Assembly (NCBI RefSeq): GCF_027366395.1
Contig: NZ_CP114771.1
Location: forward strand, 2,356,001-2,420,000
Reading direction: 5' to 3'
DNA length: 64,000 bases
Origin: Endozoicomonas sp. GU-1
GTDB lineage: Bacteria > Pseudomonadota > Gammaproteobacteria > Pseudomonadales > Endozoicomonadaceae
The translations under genes were made by a program, and so were the position numbers. The notes beneath the pieces are model-generated. The model saw only the letters and a program-made list of their open reading frames with translations. It was not told the origin of the DNA and did no database searches. Below, piece by piece: positions 47,706-56,571 of this stretch. Each line of letters begins with the position of its first letter. Position 1 is the stretch's first letter.

Positions 47706-47750
47706 CTGTCATTTAAAAAGCTGTCATATAAAAAGCTATCATTTACAAAG
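47706..47750. repeat. 15-bp tandem repeat (3 copies) upstream of the peroxiredoxin
   Basis: CTGTCATTTAAAAAG, CTGTCATATAAAAAG and CTATCATTTACAAAG follow each other without gaps, 27 bases before the peroxiredoxin ATG. The rest of the 428-base gap up to 48107 is AT-rich and has no supported gene. The repeat could hold phased regulator sites or simply be slippage DNA in the leader. Confidence 0.8.
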
Positions 47751-48107
47751 TTGTGCGTATTAATACGAGAGTGCAAGTAATATGTCATCTCACATTGAAT
47801 CACGCATCACAAAAACTGCGCATACAATGATACACATGACCACGGTTTTCGCCTACCGCAGTAGAAACAAATGACTACTTTTTTATCACAAGCCGCATAT
47901 TGATAAAGGAGCAAGAAGAAAAATACAACCCGGAGCCTGTGCCCCCCTTTACTAAAGACTGGTTCACCCGGAACCCACTCTGTTCCTTCCCAACACTCCC
48001 AAAGCTCAGTTTATTGAGGTAGCTAACCCCGAACGAAGACAGGGATCAGACAGCTTTCATTTTTCGCATAAAGAAAATGAACTAATTGGGAATTAAAATA
48101 TCGAAGT

Positions 48108-48830
48108 ATGTGTAGAAACAACTTCTTCTGGCGTGTGTCTATGCAAAATACTGGCGTTCCTGCAAGTACGGTGCTTTTCTGGGATGTAGCACCCGATGAT
48201 GGTGTCAAAAAACCAAATCCCACAAGAAAACCAGATATCGGACATACCAGCGGAGGGCTGAAGGTTACCCCACATCCGCCATCAAACTACGTCCTGTCTG
48301 GAGAAGACTCTGCATTTGCTCCCCTTGCCAGGAAATCTGAACAGACAACAAAAACGCCGCAAAGTGAATCAGAAAGCGATTCAGAGTGTGATCAGGAAAT
48401 ACTGGAAGCATTTGCTGGCATATCAATCCCAGATCACACTAATATCGATAAAGATCAACGCCCCGGGCACAAACCTGAACCTTTAAATGAAAGGGTCATG
48501 TTAAAAGCCAAATCAAAGCTATCGTTCAAGAAAAAAAATGCCCCTCCAAAACCAGTAAGGCTCCACTCTTATCCCGGTACTTCAGGGCAGCAGATAATAT
48601 CCGCAGCAACTTTACCCATAGCCTTTGTAACAACAGATGCAACAAAGTTCAGCCCAGGCGATACAAATGCTGAACCTTCGCCTAAAAAGCTATGCAACTC
48701 AGCACCACCGGTAAATGCTGCCACAAACTGGCAAGAGCCTCAGGATACTCCGATGGCTGAACAGTCAGGCTTACCTGGTTTTCACTCCTTACCTTATGAC
48801 TTTGCCCCGAAAGAGGAGCCTTTGGAGTAA
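48108..48830 (+). CDS. Hypothetical disordered protein
   Basis: A 240-residue frame with no recognised domain. It is rich in Ser, Pro, Lys and Glu, with an acidic low-complexity patch SESESDSECDQE at about residues 86-97 and a Lys-rich patch LSFKKKNAPPKPVR. It has no membrane helix or signal peptide. The first ATG (48108) has a weak ribosome site. An internal ATG at 48141 (MQNTGVPAST) is equally likely. The composition resembles other putative host-directed proteins in the window, but there is no direct evidence of secretion. Confidence 0.5.
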   Translation: MCRNNFFWRVSMQNTGVPASTVLFWDVAPDDGVKKPNPTRKPDIGHTSGGLKVTPHPPSNYVLSGEDSAFAPLARKSEQTTKTPQSESESDSECDQEILEAFAGISIPDHTNIDKDQRPGHKPEPLNERVMLKAKSKLSFKKKNAPPKPVRLHSYPGTSGQQIISAATLPIAFVTTDATKFSPGDTNAEPSPKKLCNSAPPVNAATNWQEPQDTPMAEQSGLPGFHSLPYDFAPKEEPLE

Positions 48831-48947
48831 TTACAGCAGAAAGGAGAAACTGACAGGAACTCAATGAGTCAGGTAGTGAACTGACCCGGAAGAAGATAAC
48901 CTTCCGGTTTTATCACACCGGAAGGGAAGGATAAAAACGATTGAAAA

Positions 48948-49283
48948 TCAGTCTTCTGCACCTTCAGCAGAACCAGTCGCTTCAGCAATCAACTGCTGCA
49001 AGTCACCACTGTTAAACATATCAATAATGATGTCACTGCCACCAATCAGCTCACCCTTAATCCACAGTTGTGGGAAGGTCGGCCAGTTAGCATACTTGGG
49101 AAGATTGGCACGAATCTCCGGGTTAGCCAGAACATCCACAAAAGCGAACTGTTCGCCACAGGCCATTAACGCCTGAACCGCCTTGGCAGAGAAACCACAC
49201 TGGGGCAACTTGGGAGAGCCCTTCATGTACAGCAGAATAGTATGGGATTCAACCTGTTCTTTTATTTGCTCCATTACGTCCAT
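48948..49283 (-). CDS. grxD: Monothiol glutaredoxin GrxD (Grx4)
   Basis: A 111-residue cytoplasmic monothiol glutaredoxin. The active site is CGFS (C29), with the downstream WPTFPQLWIKGELIGGSDI glutathione-binding segment. Grx4 proteins carry and deliver 2Fe-2S clusters with BolA-type partners. Length matches E. coli GrxD (115). The C-terminal acidic tail is not conserved. It lies within the redox gene cluster but on the opposite strand from its AhpD-like neighbour. Confidence 0.95.
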   Translation of the reverse strand: MDVMEQIKEQVESHTILLYMKGSPKLPQCGFSAKAVQALMACGEQFAFVDVLANPEIRANLPKYANWPTFPQLWIKGELIGGSDIIIDMFNSGDLQQLIAEATGSAEGAED

Positions 49284-49461
49284 GAGACGACCTCTTCTTC
49301 ATTGGAATCATAAAGCAGGATATTTTAAAGAAAATACCTGACTGTCACCATATGTTATTACATATAGTCGAATAGAAAAAACCAACAACAGGATTGTAGA
49401 CATCCAACTTTCCTGCCACCATCGGCTGACCTACTATGGAACTGCAAGTTAGGAATCAGCC

Positions 49462-50011
49462 ATGTATGTACCGGATAAACCCCTTCGCTCTTATCCTTGG
49501 TGGCTAATGCCTTTTTTCTGGAGCCAGAAGCGTCGCTATGGAAAAGTCCTTAAGCCGGGCTTGTTATGGGCAAGAGTTCCCCCGGTTATTTGCCGCTGTA
49601 GCCACACTCTACGGCGTGCTGGATCGAAAAAAGTCACCCCTGTCACCGGAGCTGCGCTCGCTGGTTACCGTCAGAGTATCTCAGGTCAACTGGTGTGCCT
49701 TCTGTGTTGACATCAATGCCATGACCCTGGCAAAGTGTGCAGGCAGCATGGATAAAGTCGAAGCACTGGATAACTGGCAAGACTCTGACCTTTTCAATGC
49801 TCAGGAGCGTATTGCCCTGGAATATACCGAGGCTGTTACCTACAGCGACCGACAGGTAACCCCTGAGCTGATGAAGCAGCTAAAAGAGCATTTCAATAAT
49901 GACGCTGTTATTGAACTGACTGGCCTGATCGCGTTTCAGAACATGTCCAGCAAATTCAACGCTGCCCTGGATGTGCCGGCAGAAGGTTTCTGCAAAATTC
50001 CGAAGAAATGA
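49462..50011 (+). pseudogene. Carboxymuconolactone decarboxylase/AhpD-like protein, frameshifted
   Basis: One 182-residue gene in two frames. The N-terminus (MYVPDKPLRSYPWWLMPFFW) runs to WARVP. An extra C in the run at 49579-49583 shifts the frame, and the protein continues RLFAAVATLYGVLDRKKSPLSP, then VNWCAFCVDINA to 50011. The CxxC with its following acidic residue is the AhpD/CMD active-site signature, used in thiol-peroxidase recycling. An internal ATG at 49538 lies out of the conserved N-terminal frame. The palindromic element copy 2 begins 17 bases after the stop. Confidence 0.8.
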
Positions 50012-50027
50012 ATATTTCCTGCAAGTG

Positions 50028-50195
50028 CTAGGAGCCTGTCCGAGAATAGCGCCCGTAGCGAGGATGGCAGAAAATTGAGGATAAAAAGTCGGAAATTTTT
50101 AGTGAATAGTGGTTCTATTTACTAAAAATTTCCGACTTTTTAGACCAATTTGCTGCCACCGCAGTAGGGCAGTCTATTCTCGGACAGCCTCCTAG
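50028..50195. mobile_element. 168-bp palindromic element, copy 2
   Basis: This has the same length and orientation as the copy at 46913-47080. The terminal arms (CTAGGAGCCTGTCCGAGA... against 50174-50195) match at 21 of 22 positions. The inner hairpin (GTCGGAAATTTTTAGT against ACTAAAAATTTCCGAC) is perfect, but its sequence differs completely from copy 1. The conserved blocks lie at the same places: CGTAGCGAGGAT, AAATTGAGGATAAAAA, TTTTTAGACCAATTT and ACCGCAGTAGG. Confidence 0.8.
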
Positions 50196-50218
50196 CACCA
50201 ATAAACCCGACAGGATCA

Positions 50219-51730
50219 TCAATCCCTAATGAAGCTTCTTGCCATCACGGGTGATTTGGCCAACTTCTTCCTGCGTTTGGGCATTTCACCGTGACTACGG
50301 ATGGTACTCAACTCTGCGCTGGTGCCTGGTCTCGATGCCATGCTTTCGGCGTTGTCCGTACTTTCCAGAAGTCCAAAATATCCCGGCTTGCTGATATCCG
50401 GTACGACTTTGTTCGTCAGGAAATCCTCAAATGTTTTATTTGATGACAACGCCTGATGGTCCAGGCAGAAATTGAAATAGGCCGATAGAGTCGCACCTGT
50501 CACCTCAAGAGCGGGTGTGGTTGTCAGGTCAGGGGCCAGGATTGGTGACATTAATTGCAGGGTGACAGGATCAAAGTATGTCGCGTTATGTATTTGGCTG
50601 CTGTCGCTGCAGTTAGGGGCCCTGTATTGCATCAGATAACCGTGTATGTCGTTAAGGTAATGCATGGCGGAGGCTGTGTCAGGGATGATCTCTGTCTCTA
50701 CTGTTTTAGCGATTTGTTCGTGGCTCTTTGCATCCTCCCGCCACTGGGCACAGAGTGGAGACAGTTGCTGGTCCCGGCCTTTGAACGCCCTGCAGACCAT
50801 CAGTTGCAGAACATCACTTTGATGATTGCGCCAGATGTGGGGCTTGGTTACCAGCATAAATGCAAACGCGTCAATATCATCAATGCAGTGAATACCTTGT
50901 TCCAGCATTTGCTGAACCACTTGCTCAAATCGCTCGTGACGGTCGTGCTTGGGAGAGCTACCGTGCAAATAATAGAGATTGAAAGACATTTCCCAGGCAA
51001 ACGTAACCAGCAGGTGACTGACTCTGTCGATGGCACAGATATTTCCACAACCCAGGGCATCAAACCAGATATCCTTGACAAGTCGTAAAAATGACAGGCA
51101 ATCCAGTGGCTCTAACTGAAAGTTAAGTACATTGGAACAGATACTTATGCTGGAGCTGAAATCCACTTGTACAGCGTTGTCAACCATAAGCTCTGGCCAG
51201 CTTTGGCAAATAACAGCGCCCTGTCGTTGCAATGTGCTGGGCCATTTATTGACCATAGTTACGATGCTCTGGCGATCTGGCCAGAAGGAAGAGTATTGAT
51301 GATTGAGATTCTCAGCGGCGGTTTTTACACATGATTTGGTGTAGCTTTGCAGTTCGATCAACAATCGCAGTTTGCCCTGAACCCCTGCTGTTGAACTCAA
51401 CCCGTTTTCAATGCACTGTTTAATGGTGCCCAGTGTATCACCGTTGTCTGACTGAAGATGACCAATGATCTCACTGTGGCTTGGGGTGATATTGCGCTGG
51501 ACCAGGGCTTTTTCCGACCTGGCGATTTCCTCGGTGGAATAGCCATGAATCTTCAGGTGCTGCTCTTCATGAGAAGCCAACGTCGTATTTCGCCGACAAA
51601 ACGCCGTAGCTTTATGGGTATCCGGCAAGTGGGTGGCGGCGGAACTTGCCGACGGATCATCAGAGGGAGGGAAATTCCAGCCAGAGTTCACTGCACCAGA
51701 GATTGCCGGTTGCGAAGATGGGTTTGACAT
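50219..51730 (-). CDS. Hypothetical protein with NLS-like basic C-terminus (possible effector)
   Basis: A 503-residue protein with no recognised domain. The start at 51730 (MSNPSSQPAIS) has a strong AGAGGAAAGG ribosome site, so I reject the longer frame to 51859. The N-terminal 50 residues are Ser/Pro/Ala-rich and disordered. The middle is helical and cysteine/tryptophan-bearing. The C-terminus carries PKRRKKLAK, which resembles a monopartite nuclear localisation signal. The gene stands alone between the palindromic element and a 368-base spacer. A host-targeted role is inference from composition only. Confidence 0.6.
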   Translation of the reverse strand: MSNPSSQPAISGAVNSGWNFPPSDDPSASSAATHLPDTHKATAFCRRNTTLASHEEQHLKIHGYSTEEIARSEKALVQRNITPSHSEIIGHLQSDNGDTLGTIKQCIENGLSSTAGVQGKLRLLIELQSYTKSCVKTAAENLNHQYSSFWPDRQSIVTMVNKWPSTLQRQGAVICQSWPELMVDNAVQVDFSSSISICSNVLNFQLEPLDCLSFLRLVKDIWFDALGCGNICAIDRVSHLLVTFAWEMSFNLYYLHGSSPKHDRHERFEQVVQQMLEQGIHCIDDIDAFAFMLVTKPHIWRNHQSDVLQLMVCRAFKGRDQQLSPLCAQWREDAKSHEQIAKTVETEIIPDTASAMHYLNDIHGYLMQYRAPNCSDSSQIHNATYFDPVTLQLMSPILAPDLTTTPALEVTGATLSAYFNFCLDHQALSSNKTFEDFLTNKVVPDISKPGYFGLLESTDNAESMASRPGTSAELSTIRSHGEMPKRRKKLAKSPVMARSFIRD

Positions 51731-52098
51731 ACCTTTCCTCTTATCTTCACAGAACGAGTGAAAGTTGGGCAAAATCCTGAATATGACCGACATTCTGACA
51801 ACTGCTGAAGAATAAAGTTCACCGCCGATCACTCGGCCCCGGTTTGACACAGGGCTCATGCACGAGTACCCTCTCTCGCGCTTTGAGGACCGATTAACTC
51901 CTTGGAATCAATGTTTGAAGTAAACGTCGGAGTTTAAATATAAAAACCGAATACTTTATGTTCAAACTGCAAAAAACCCACAGCTGCTGATTTCACAGTG
52001 GCCAACGACCCAATTTCAACGCTCACATCTTTTGGCAGTTGGGAAACTTCAACCAGGCATGGAAGGGTTCCTGAAAGAACTGCATTTACACCTGATTA
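51731..52098. other. Divergent promoter region
   Basis: These 368 bases lie between two divergent starts (51730 and 52099) and hold no supported gene. The centre is AT-rich (around 51930-51990). I could not single out a promoter or an operator. Confidence 0.4.
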
Positions 52099-52545
52099 AT
52101 GACTATTCAATCTATTACCAAACCACTGATCGTTCTGCTGATAACTGCTGCTATTCTGGCTACCCCGCCAGCCCGTGAGTGGCTATTTGAGATGATCCGG
52201 ATTCTTTCATCGCTGGATATCGACATGGTACGCACCTACATTCTCAGTTTCGGACTATGGGCCCCTCTGGTTTCAGGACTACTGATGGTTATCCAGGCAG
52301 TAGCAGCGCCGCTGCCTGCTTTTATTCTTACCTTTGCCAACGCCGCCATTTTTGGCTGGTGGCAGGGGGCACTGCTATCCTGGAGCAGCGCCATGATCGC
52401 GGCTACACTCTGTTTCTTTATCTCCCGCTGGTTTGGGCGTGAGGGGGTGGCCAGGCTGACCAGTCACTTTGCCCTTGATCAGGTCGATGACTTTTTCCTG
52501 AAGTCTGTCTATTCCCGTGAATCGAGGCCTGTTGGCAATGAATAA
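52099..52545 (+). pseudogene. TVP38/TMEM64-family membrane protein, C-terminally truncated
   Basis: A 148-residue frame with an N-terminal helix, then APLVSGLLMVIQAVAAPLPAFILTFANAAIFGWWQGALLSW and FFISRWFGREGVARLTSHFALDQVDDFF. This is the SNARE-associated/DedA-like core of TVP38 proteins, which are normally about 220-240 residues. After DDFFLK the expected second half is missing. It is replaced by 13 unrelated residues that run into the rhodanese start. I infer a deletion of the last 80-90 codons, so the protein is probably non-functional. Confidence 0.7.
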
Positions 52546-53443
52546 GAAACCAGTATTATCCCAATACCTCAAAAGATGTATTTTCTTCTTCCTGCTACTG
52601 ATTCTGCCCTTCAGGTTCGCCTATGCAGTACCGGAGGATTATTTTATCAGTGCAGAAACGGTTGCCAGCAATCCCGACCATTACCTGCTGATCGATGCCC
52701 GGGCATACTCTGAGTATCTCAAGGGACATATCCCGGGAGCCCGCTCAGTTCAGTGGCAATCTCTTTCTGATATGAATGGGGCAGCCGGTAGCGAGAACTG
52801 GGCAACAGTTCTTGACAATAAGGAGCTGGAATACCAGATACAGAAGCTGGGCCTGACCCCAACAGATAATATTGTCGTTTATGCCGATGCTCAACGGGGG
52901 TGGGGTGAAGATGGCCGAATTGCCTGGAGTTTGCACGTGGCAGGGTTAAAGAATGTCCGCATTCTTAATGGCGGGTACTCTCACTGGAAAGAAAAAGGGC
53001 TGAAAACCACCATCATCCCAACTTTCTTCAATACCAAAAGTGATTACACGATAACCCAACGGGATTCTTCAGCCACCATTCATACCAAAGCCCTTTACCG
53101 GGACTACTCTCAGTTTCGCGTTATTGACTCGCGATCACCGGAAGAGTTCCACGGCAAAATGGACTTGGGTGAACAGCGCAAAGGGCATCTTCCCGGAGCA
53201 GTGAGCTTACCATTTCAACAGCTGTTCACAGCCAGTGGCACCTTGAAGTCCTTTGACGACATTAGCAGAATGTTATCGGATCAGGATATTCAAAAAAATA
53301 GCCCGATTGTCGTCTACTGTACTGCCGGTATCCGGTCCGCACACATGGTGATGGTGCTGAAGGCGGCAGGCTACACCAATGTCAGAAATTATACGCCCTC
53401 GTTTTACCATTGGGCTGCGTTATCCTACACCCCGATTGAATGA
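52538..53443 (+). CDS. Exported tandem-rhodanese sulfurtransferase
   Basis: A protein of about 301 residues. A signal peptide (RCIFFFLLLILPFRFAYA) is followed by two rhodanese domains. The first (YLLIDARAYSEYLKGHIPGARSVQW) has DAQRGWG in place of an active-site Cys. The second (RVIDSRSPEEFHGK...) has the catalytic loop YCTAGIRS, so only this one should be active. It transfers sulfur in the periplasm; the acceptor is unknown. The start at 52538 overlaps the truncated TVP38 gene. TVP38 and rhodanese genes are often neighbours. It converges on the RING-ankyrin gene with 15 bases between stops. Confidence 0.88.
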   Translation: MNKKPVLSQYLKRCIFFFLLLILPFRFAYAVPEDYFISAETVASNPDHYLLIDARAYSEYLKGHIPGARSVQWQSLSDMNGAAGSENWATVLDNKELEYQIQKLGLTPTDNIVVYADAQRGWGEDGRIAWSLHVAGLKNVRILNGGYSHWKEKGLKTTIIPTFFNTKSDYTITQRDSSATIHTKALYRDYSQFRVIDSRSPEEFHGKMDLGEQRKGHLPGAVSLPFQQLFTASGTLKSFDDISRMLSDQDIQKNSPIVVYCTAGIRSAHMVMVLKAAGYTNVRNYTPSFYHWAALSYTPIE

Positions 53444-53458
53444 CAACATTGAAGGTCC

Positions 53459-55393
53459 TCAGATAGCTACCGAAGGTACGGAGGTTAGTGATGACTGAGC
53501 CTTTAGAAGGCTGATGATGTCTGAGTAGGATTTAACTGCTTCTGCGGCGTTAAAGCCTGGTTCCTGTTGTCCCCCAAGGAATGAGGCGGGGCCTAACACT
53601 TTAATCTTTTTAGCTTTCATCAGCTCAGATTCTGCAAGTTTCAGTGGTGTCATTCCGTTCTGGGTTATTTCGTTGATGGAAGCACCTCTGACCAGCAGGT
53701 GCTGAACTGCTTTTACATGACCTCCCTGGACTGCATAATGAAGGGGGGTCATGATGCCGGTGTTGTCTATTCTAACCATCGCATCCGATCTGACCGGTTG
53801 GCCATTTAATAGTAAGCCTCTCAGGCAAACCTCCTGTTTAAAACACTTCAGCCTCAGTGCTGCCCCGGTTGACTGATACCCCTTATACTCCTCCGCCCGC
53901 CCTGTAACACAGCCCCTTCTGCCAGTGGTAGCATTGACAGAAGCACCACGGTCAATCAGTTGATCAATAACCTCTGACTTACCTGATTTAGCCGCAAGAT
54001 GCAGAGGCGTTTGTCCCTCGTTGTTTGTGGCATTAACGTCAGAACCAATCAGTAGCTCAGTGGCGTCTTGCGGATGGCGACTGTAGACTGCACAGTGCAG
54101 GGGCGTCCATCCACGGTGGTCACGGGCATTAACATCGGCACGCCGGGTTATCATGGCCTGGATTTTGTCTTTTTGCCCCTCTTTAACCACCTCGTAAAAG
54201 GCTGATTGACCGGAACCCGGGTAATGAAGTTTGTTAATGTCAGCATTCGGGGTATTGGCGAACAATTGGTCGAATAACTTCCAGTCATTGATTTTAATTA
54301 ATGCGCCAAGTAATCCTGCACGCATATCGTCACAGGGTGCCTCAGAGTTACATATGGCAAAGGTTAACGACCTGATTATGGGTACAGTCAGTTTGTTTAC
54401 ATTGTTTATCCAGCTCCATAGCGTCTCACCACTGCCAATAAGTACATCGGTGGCTGCACCAGCGCTCAGCAGGAGATCAACGATCTCTGCCTGGCCGGTG
54501 TCAATAGCAATGTGAAGCGGTGTTTTTCCGTACAGTTTCTGGCGGCCTTCCCTTTCACCGTTACTTGCCGTCGATTTGTCGGTTCTCTCCCTCATTTCCA
54601 CTTTCATAAGCAGGTGTCTTACCATTTCAAACCCAAACTGTTTTGACAACCGTGAGGATTGGGCATTGATATTGGCACCCCTGCCAAGCAACAGCCGGAT
54701 GGCATCATGTTTTCCATGTTCCACCGCAAAATGCAGAGGGGTCCTGCTGCCGATGTTGATATCAGCACCTTTGTTAAGCAGAACATCAATGATATTGAGG
54801 AAACCATTTGCAGCTGCAAAGTGAAGTGGGCGTCTTATATCCGGGGCGTGGCCATTAATGTCAGCACCGTAGTCAATAAGAGCTGTTATGGCCGCTTCAT
54901 GACCATTAAATACCGCAAGCTGAAGCGGAGTCTCAGGGTAATCCGCTGTTGTGAGCGCATTGACGTCGGCACCCTGTTTGACAAGATGCCTGATAGTCGC
55001 CTCATCACCTTTGCCAGCGGCGCAGTGGAGGGCAGTTATCCCGTCCTTGGTGCTGGCATTGGCATTGGCACCGTGTTCAAGCAAGCCATTGACAATATCA
55101 GAGCGACCTCCGGCGGCTGCCACGTGGAGTGGCGTCTTCTCAGGGTACAAACAATGAGTAATTTTACGTTTACACATTGGGCAACCAATATCGGCATGAC
55201 CTGGACCGCTTAGCCACTTAGCAATGCACGACTTGTGGTGGATATGGGTGCAGGGAAACATTGCTGCAATGGGACTTTTATCCAGACCATCAAGGCAGAT
55301 AACGCATTTTTCAGTTTCTTTACCCTCTCGTTCAGAGACTAACGGGGCTGCTGGTGGTATCCGATTACAATCGTTGAATGAGAAGGTATTCAC
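53459..55393 (-). CDS. RING-H2 zinc finger plus ankyrin-repeat protein (putative E3 ubiquitin ligase effector)
   Basis: A 644-residue eukaryote-like protein. Residues 30-74 form a perfect RING-H2 finger: C30, C33, C48, H50, H53, C56, C71 and C74, with CVIC and CPMC at the ends. From about residue 85 onward there are about ten ankyrin units of the form TPLHxAAxxGxxxIVxxLLxxGAxxN, interrupted by divergent stretches around 270-300, 330-420 and 500-540. RING-H2 domains recruit E2 enzymes, and bacteria lack ubiquitin, so a role inside a eukaryotic host cell is likely. No signal peptide is visible; delivery by a secretion system is inferred. The start is GTG at 55393 with a GGGG site. Confidence 0.9.
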   Translation of the reverse strand: MNTFSFNDCNRIPPAAPLVSEREGKETEKCVICLDGLDKSPIAAMFPCTHIHHKSCIAKWLSGPGHADIGCPMCKRKITHCLYPEKTPLHVAAAGGRSDIVNGLLEHGANANASTKDGITALHCAAGKGDEATIRHLVKQGADVNALTTADYPETPLQLAVFNGHEAAITALIDYGADINGHAPDIRRPLHFAAANGFLNIIDVLLNKGADINIGSRTPLHFAVEHGKHDAIRLLLGRGANINAQSSRLSKQFGFEMVRHLLMKVEMRERTDKSTASNGEREGRQKLYGKTPLHIAIDTGQAEIVDLLLSAGAATDVLIGSGETLWSWINNVNKLTVPIIRSLTFAICNSEAPCDDMRAGLLGALIKINDWKLFDQLFANTPNADINKLHYPGSGQSAFYEVVKEGQKDKIQAMITRRADVNARDHRGWTPLHCAVYSRHPQDATELLIGSDVNATNNEGQTPLHLAAKSGKSEVIDQLIDRGASVNATTGRRGCVTGRAEEYKGYQSTGAALRLKCFKQEVCLRGLLLNGQPVRSDAMVRIDNTGIMTPLHYAVQGGHVKAVQHLLVRGASINEITQNGMTPLKLAESELMKAKKIKVLGPASFLGGQQEPGFNAAEAVKSYSDIISLLKAQSSLTSVPSVAI

Positions 55394-55434
55394 ACTTAAA
55401 TATCCCCGTTCTAACTTATAATTTGAACTATGGA

Positions 55435-56256
55435 TTAATTGCTTTTGCTAATCGCCTGCCTGTAGAGATGATCCACTTTCCTGATATTGGCATTCAGCCC
55501 GTTTATACGGGCATCGTGGGACGGATGTGTGCTCATAAATTCCGGCACACTGCCACCACTTTGCGCTGACATCTTTTTCCACAGGCTGACAGCAGCCTCC
55601 GGGTTATATCCAGCCCTGGCCATCAGCTCTAAACCGATAAGGTCAGCCTCGGCCTCATTGGTACGACTATTAGGCAAGGTAAGCGCATAATTTACCACGG
55701 TACTGCCAACACTCATTAACTCAGGGCTGACCCCCAGCAGAATCCCCAGGGTATCCTGCCCCAACTGCACGGCATAGGCCTGAGACATAGACTCCCGCCC
55801 ATGTTCCCTGAGTGCATGAGCCATTTCGTGTCCCATAATGGCGGCAATTTCATCATCCGTCAGCTTCAGAGTGTCAATAATGCCGGTGTAAAACATAATC
55901 TTGCCCCCGGGCATGCAGTAGGCATTCAGCTGTTTATCCGTCATCAGATTAACTTCCCACTGCCAGCTTCGGGCATCCTGCCTGAACACACCAACATGGG
56001 ACACCAGCCGGTCAGCAATCCTGCGCAGGCGTTTAACATCTGCTGGCATGCGGTTCAGCACTTCTTTTTCCCGAGCTTGATTCAGAGCTTCCTGATAAGC
56101 CCTGGCAGACATGGCATTCACCTGGCTTTCAGAGAGCAAAGAGAACATTTTCTGCTCACGCTGAACACCAATAGTCCCTGAGTTGGTTGTTGACACCGTC
56201 TGACACCCTGCCAGAAAAATACTCAGGCTCACGACCAGAACTTTTAACCACTTCAT
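55435..56256 (-). CDS. M48-family metalloprotease lipoprotein (LoiP/YggG-like)
   Basis: A 273-residue zinc protease. The N-terminus MKWLKVLVVSLSIFLAGCQ is a lipoprotein signal with lipobox LAGC, so it is membrane-anchored in the periplasm. The active site is MGHEMAHALREH, with the third ligand region NEAEADLIGLELMARAGY. It ends with the MSTHPSHDARI segment typical of the family. Such proteins assist outer-membrane quality control. I prefer the ATG at 56256 over a GTG at 56277. It stands alone downstream of the long disordered protein's divergent promoter. Confidence 0.9.
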   Translation of the reverse strand: MKWLKVLVVSLSIFLAGCQTVSTTNSGTIGVQREQKMFSLLSESQVNAMSARAYQEALNQAREKEVLNRMPADVKRLRRIADRLVSHVGVFRQDARSWQWEVNLMTDKQLNAYCMPGGKIMFYTGIIDTLKLTDDEIAAIMGHEMAHALREHGRESMSQAYAVQLGQDTLGILLGVSPELMSVGSTVVNYALTLPNSRTNEAEADLIGLELMARAGYNPEAAVSLWKKMSAQSGGSVPEFMSTHPSHDARINGLNANIRKVDHLYRQAISKSN

Positions 56257-56571
56257 CCCCAATACCTGTTTCTTCACAACGTTATGACTGCCATTAAACC
56301 AAAATCACTACCGGTAAGCACGGCTATCTCGGTATTTAATAGCAAGTTATTGCACAATTCACCCGTGCCATTGATAACGGACATAATAAAAATAATTAAG
56401 ATTTACACTTTTATACAATTCCAGACTACTTTAATTCCTGATTGTTTCAAAAAAACATGACTAACCATTTATAGGTAAAGAGATCATCAAGACAGACATG
56501 CTAAATACTGGCTGACTCGCCACCGGATATTCTTATTTCATCAAACAATTAAAACCATTAAGGGTAGTAAA

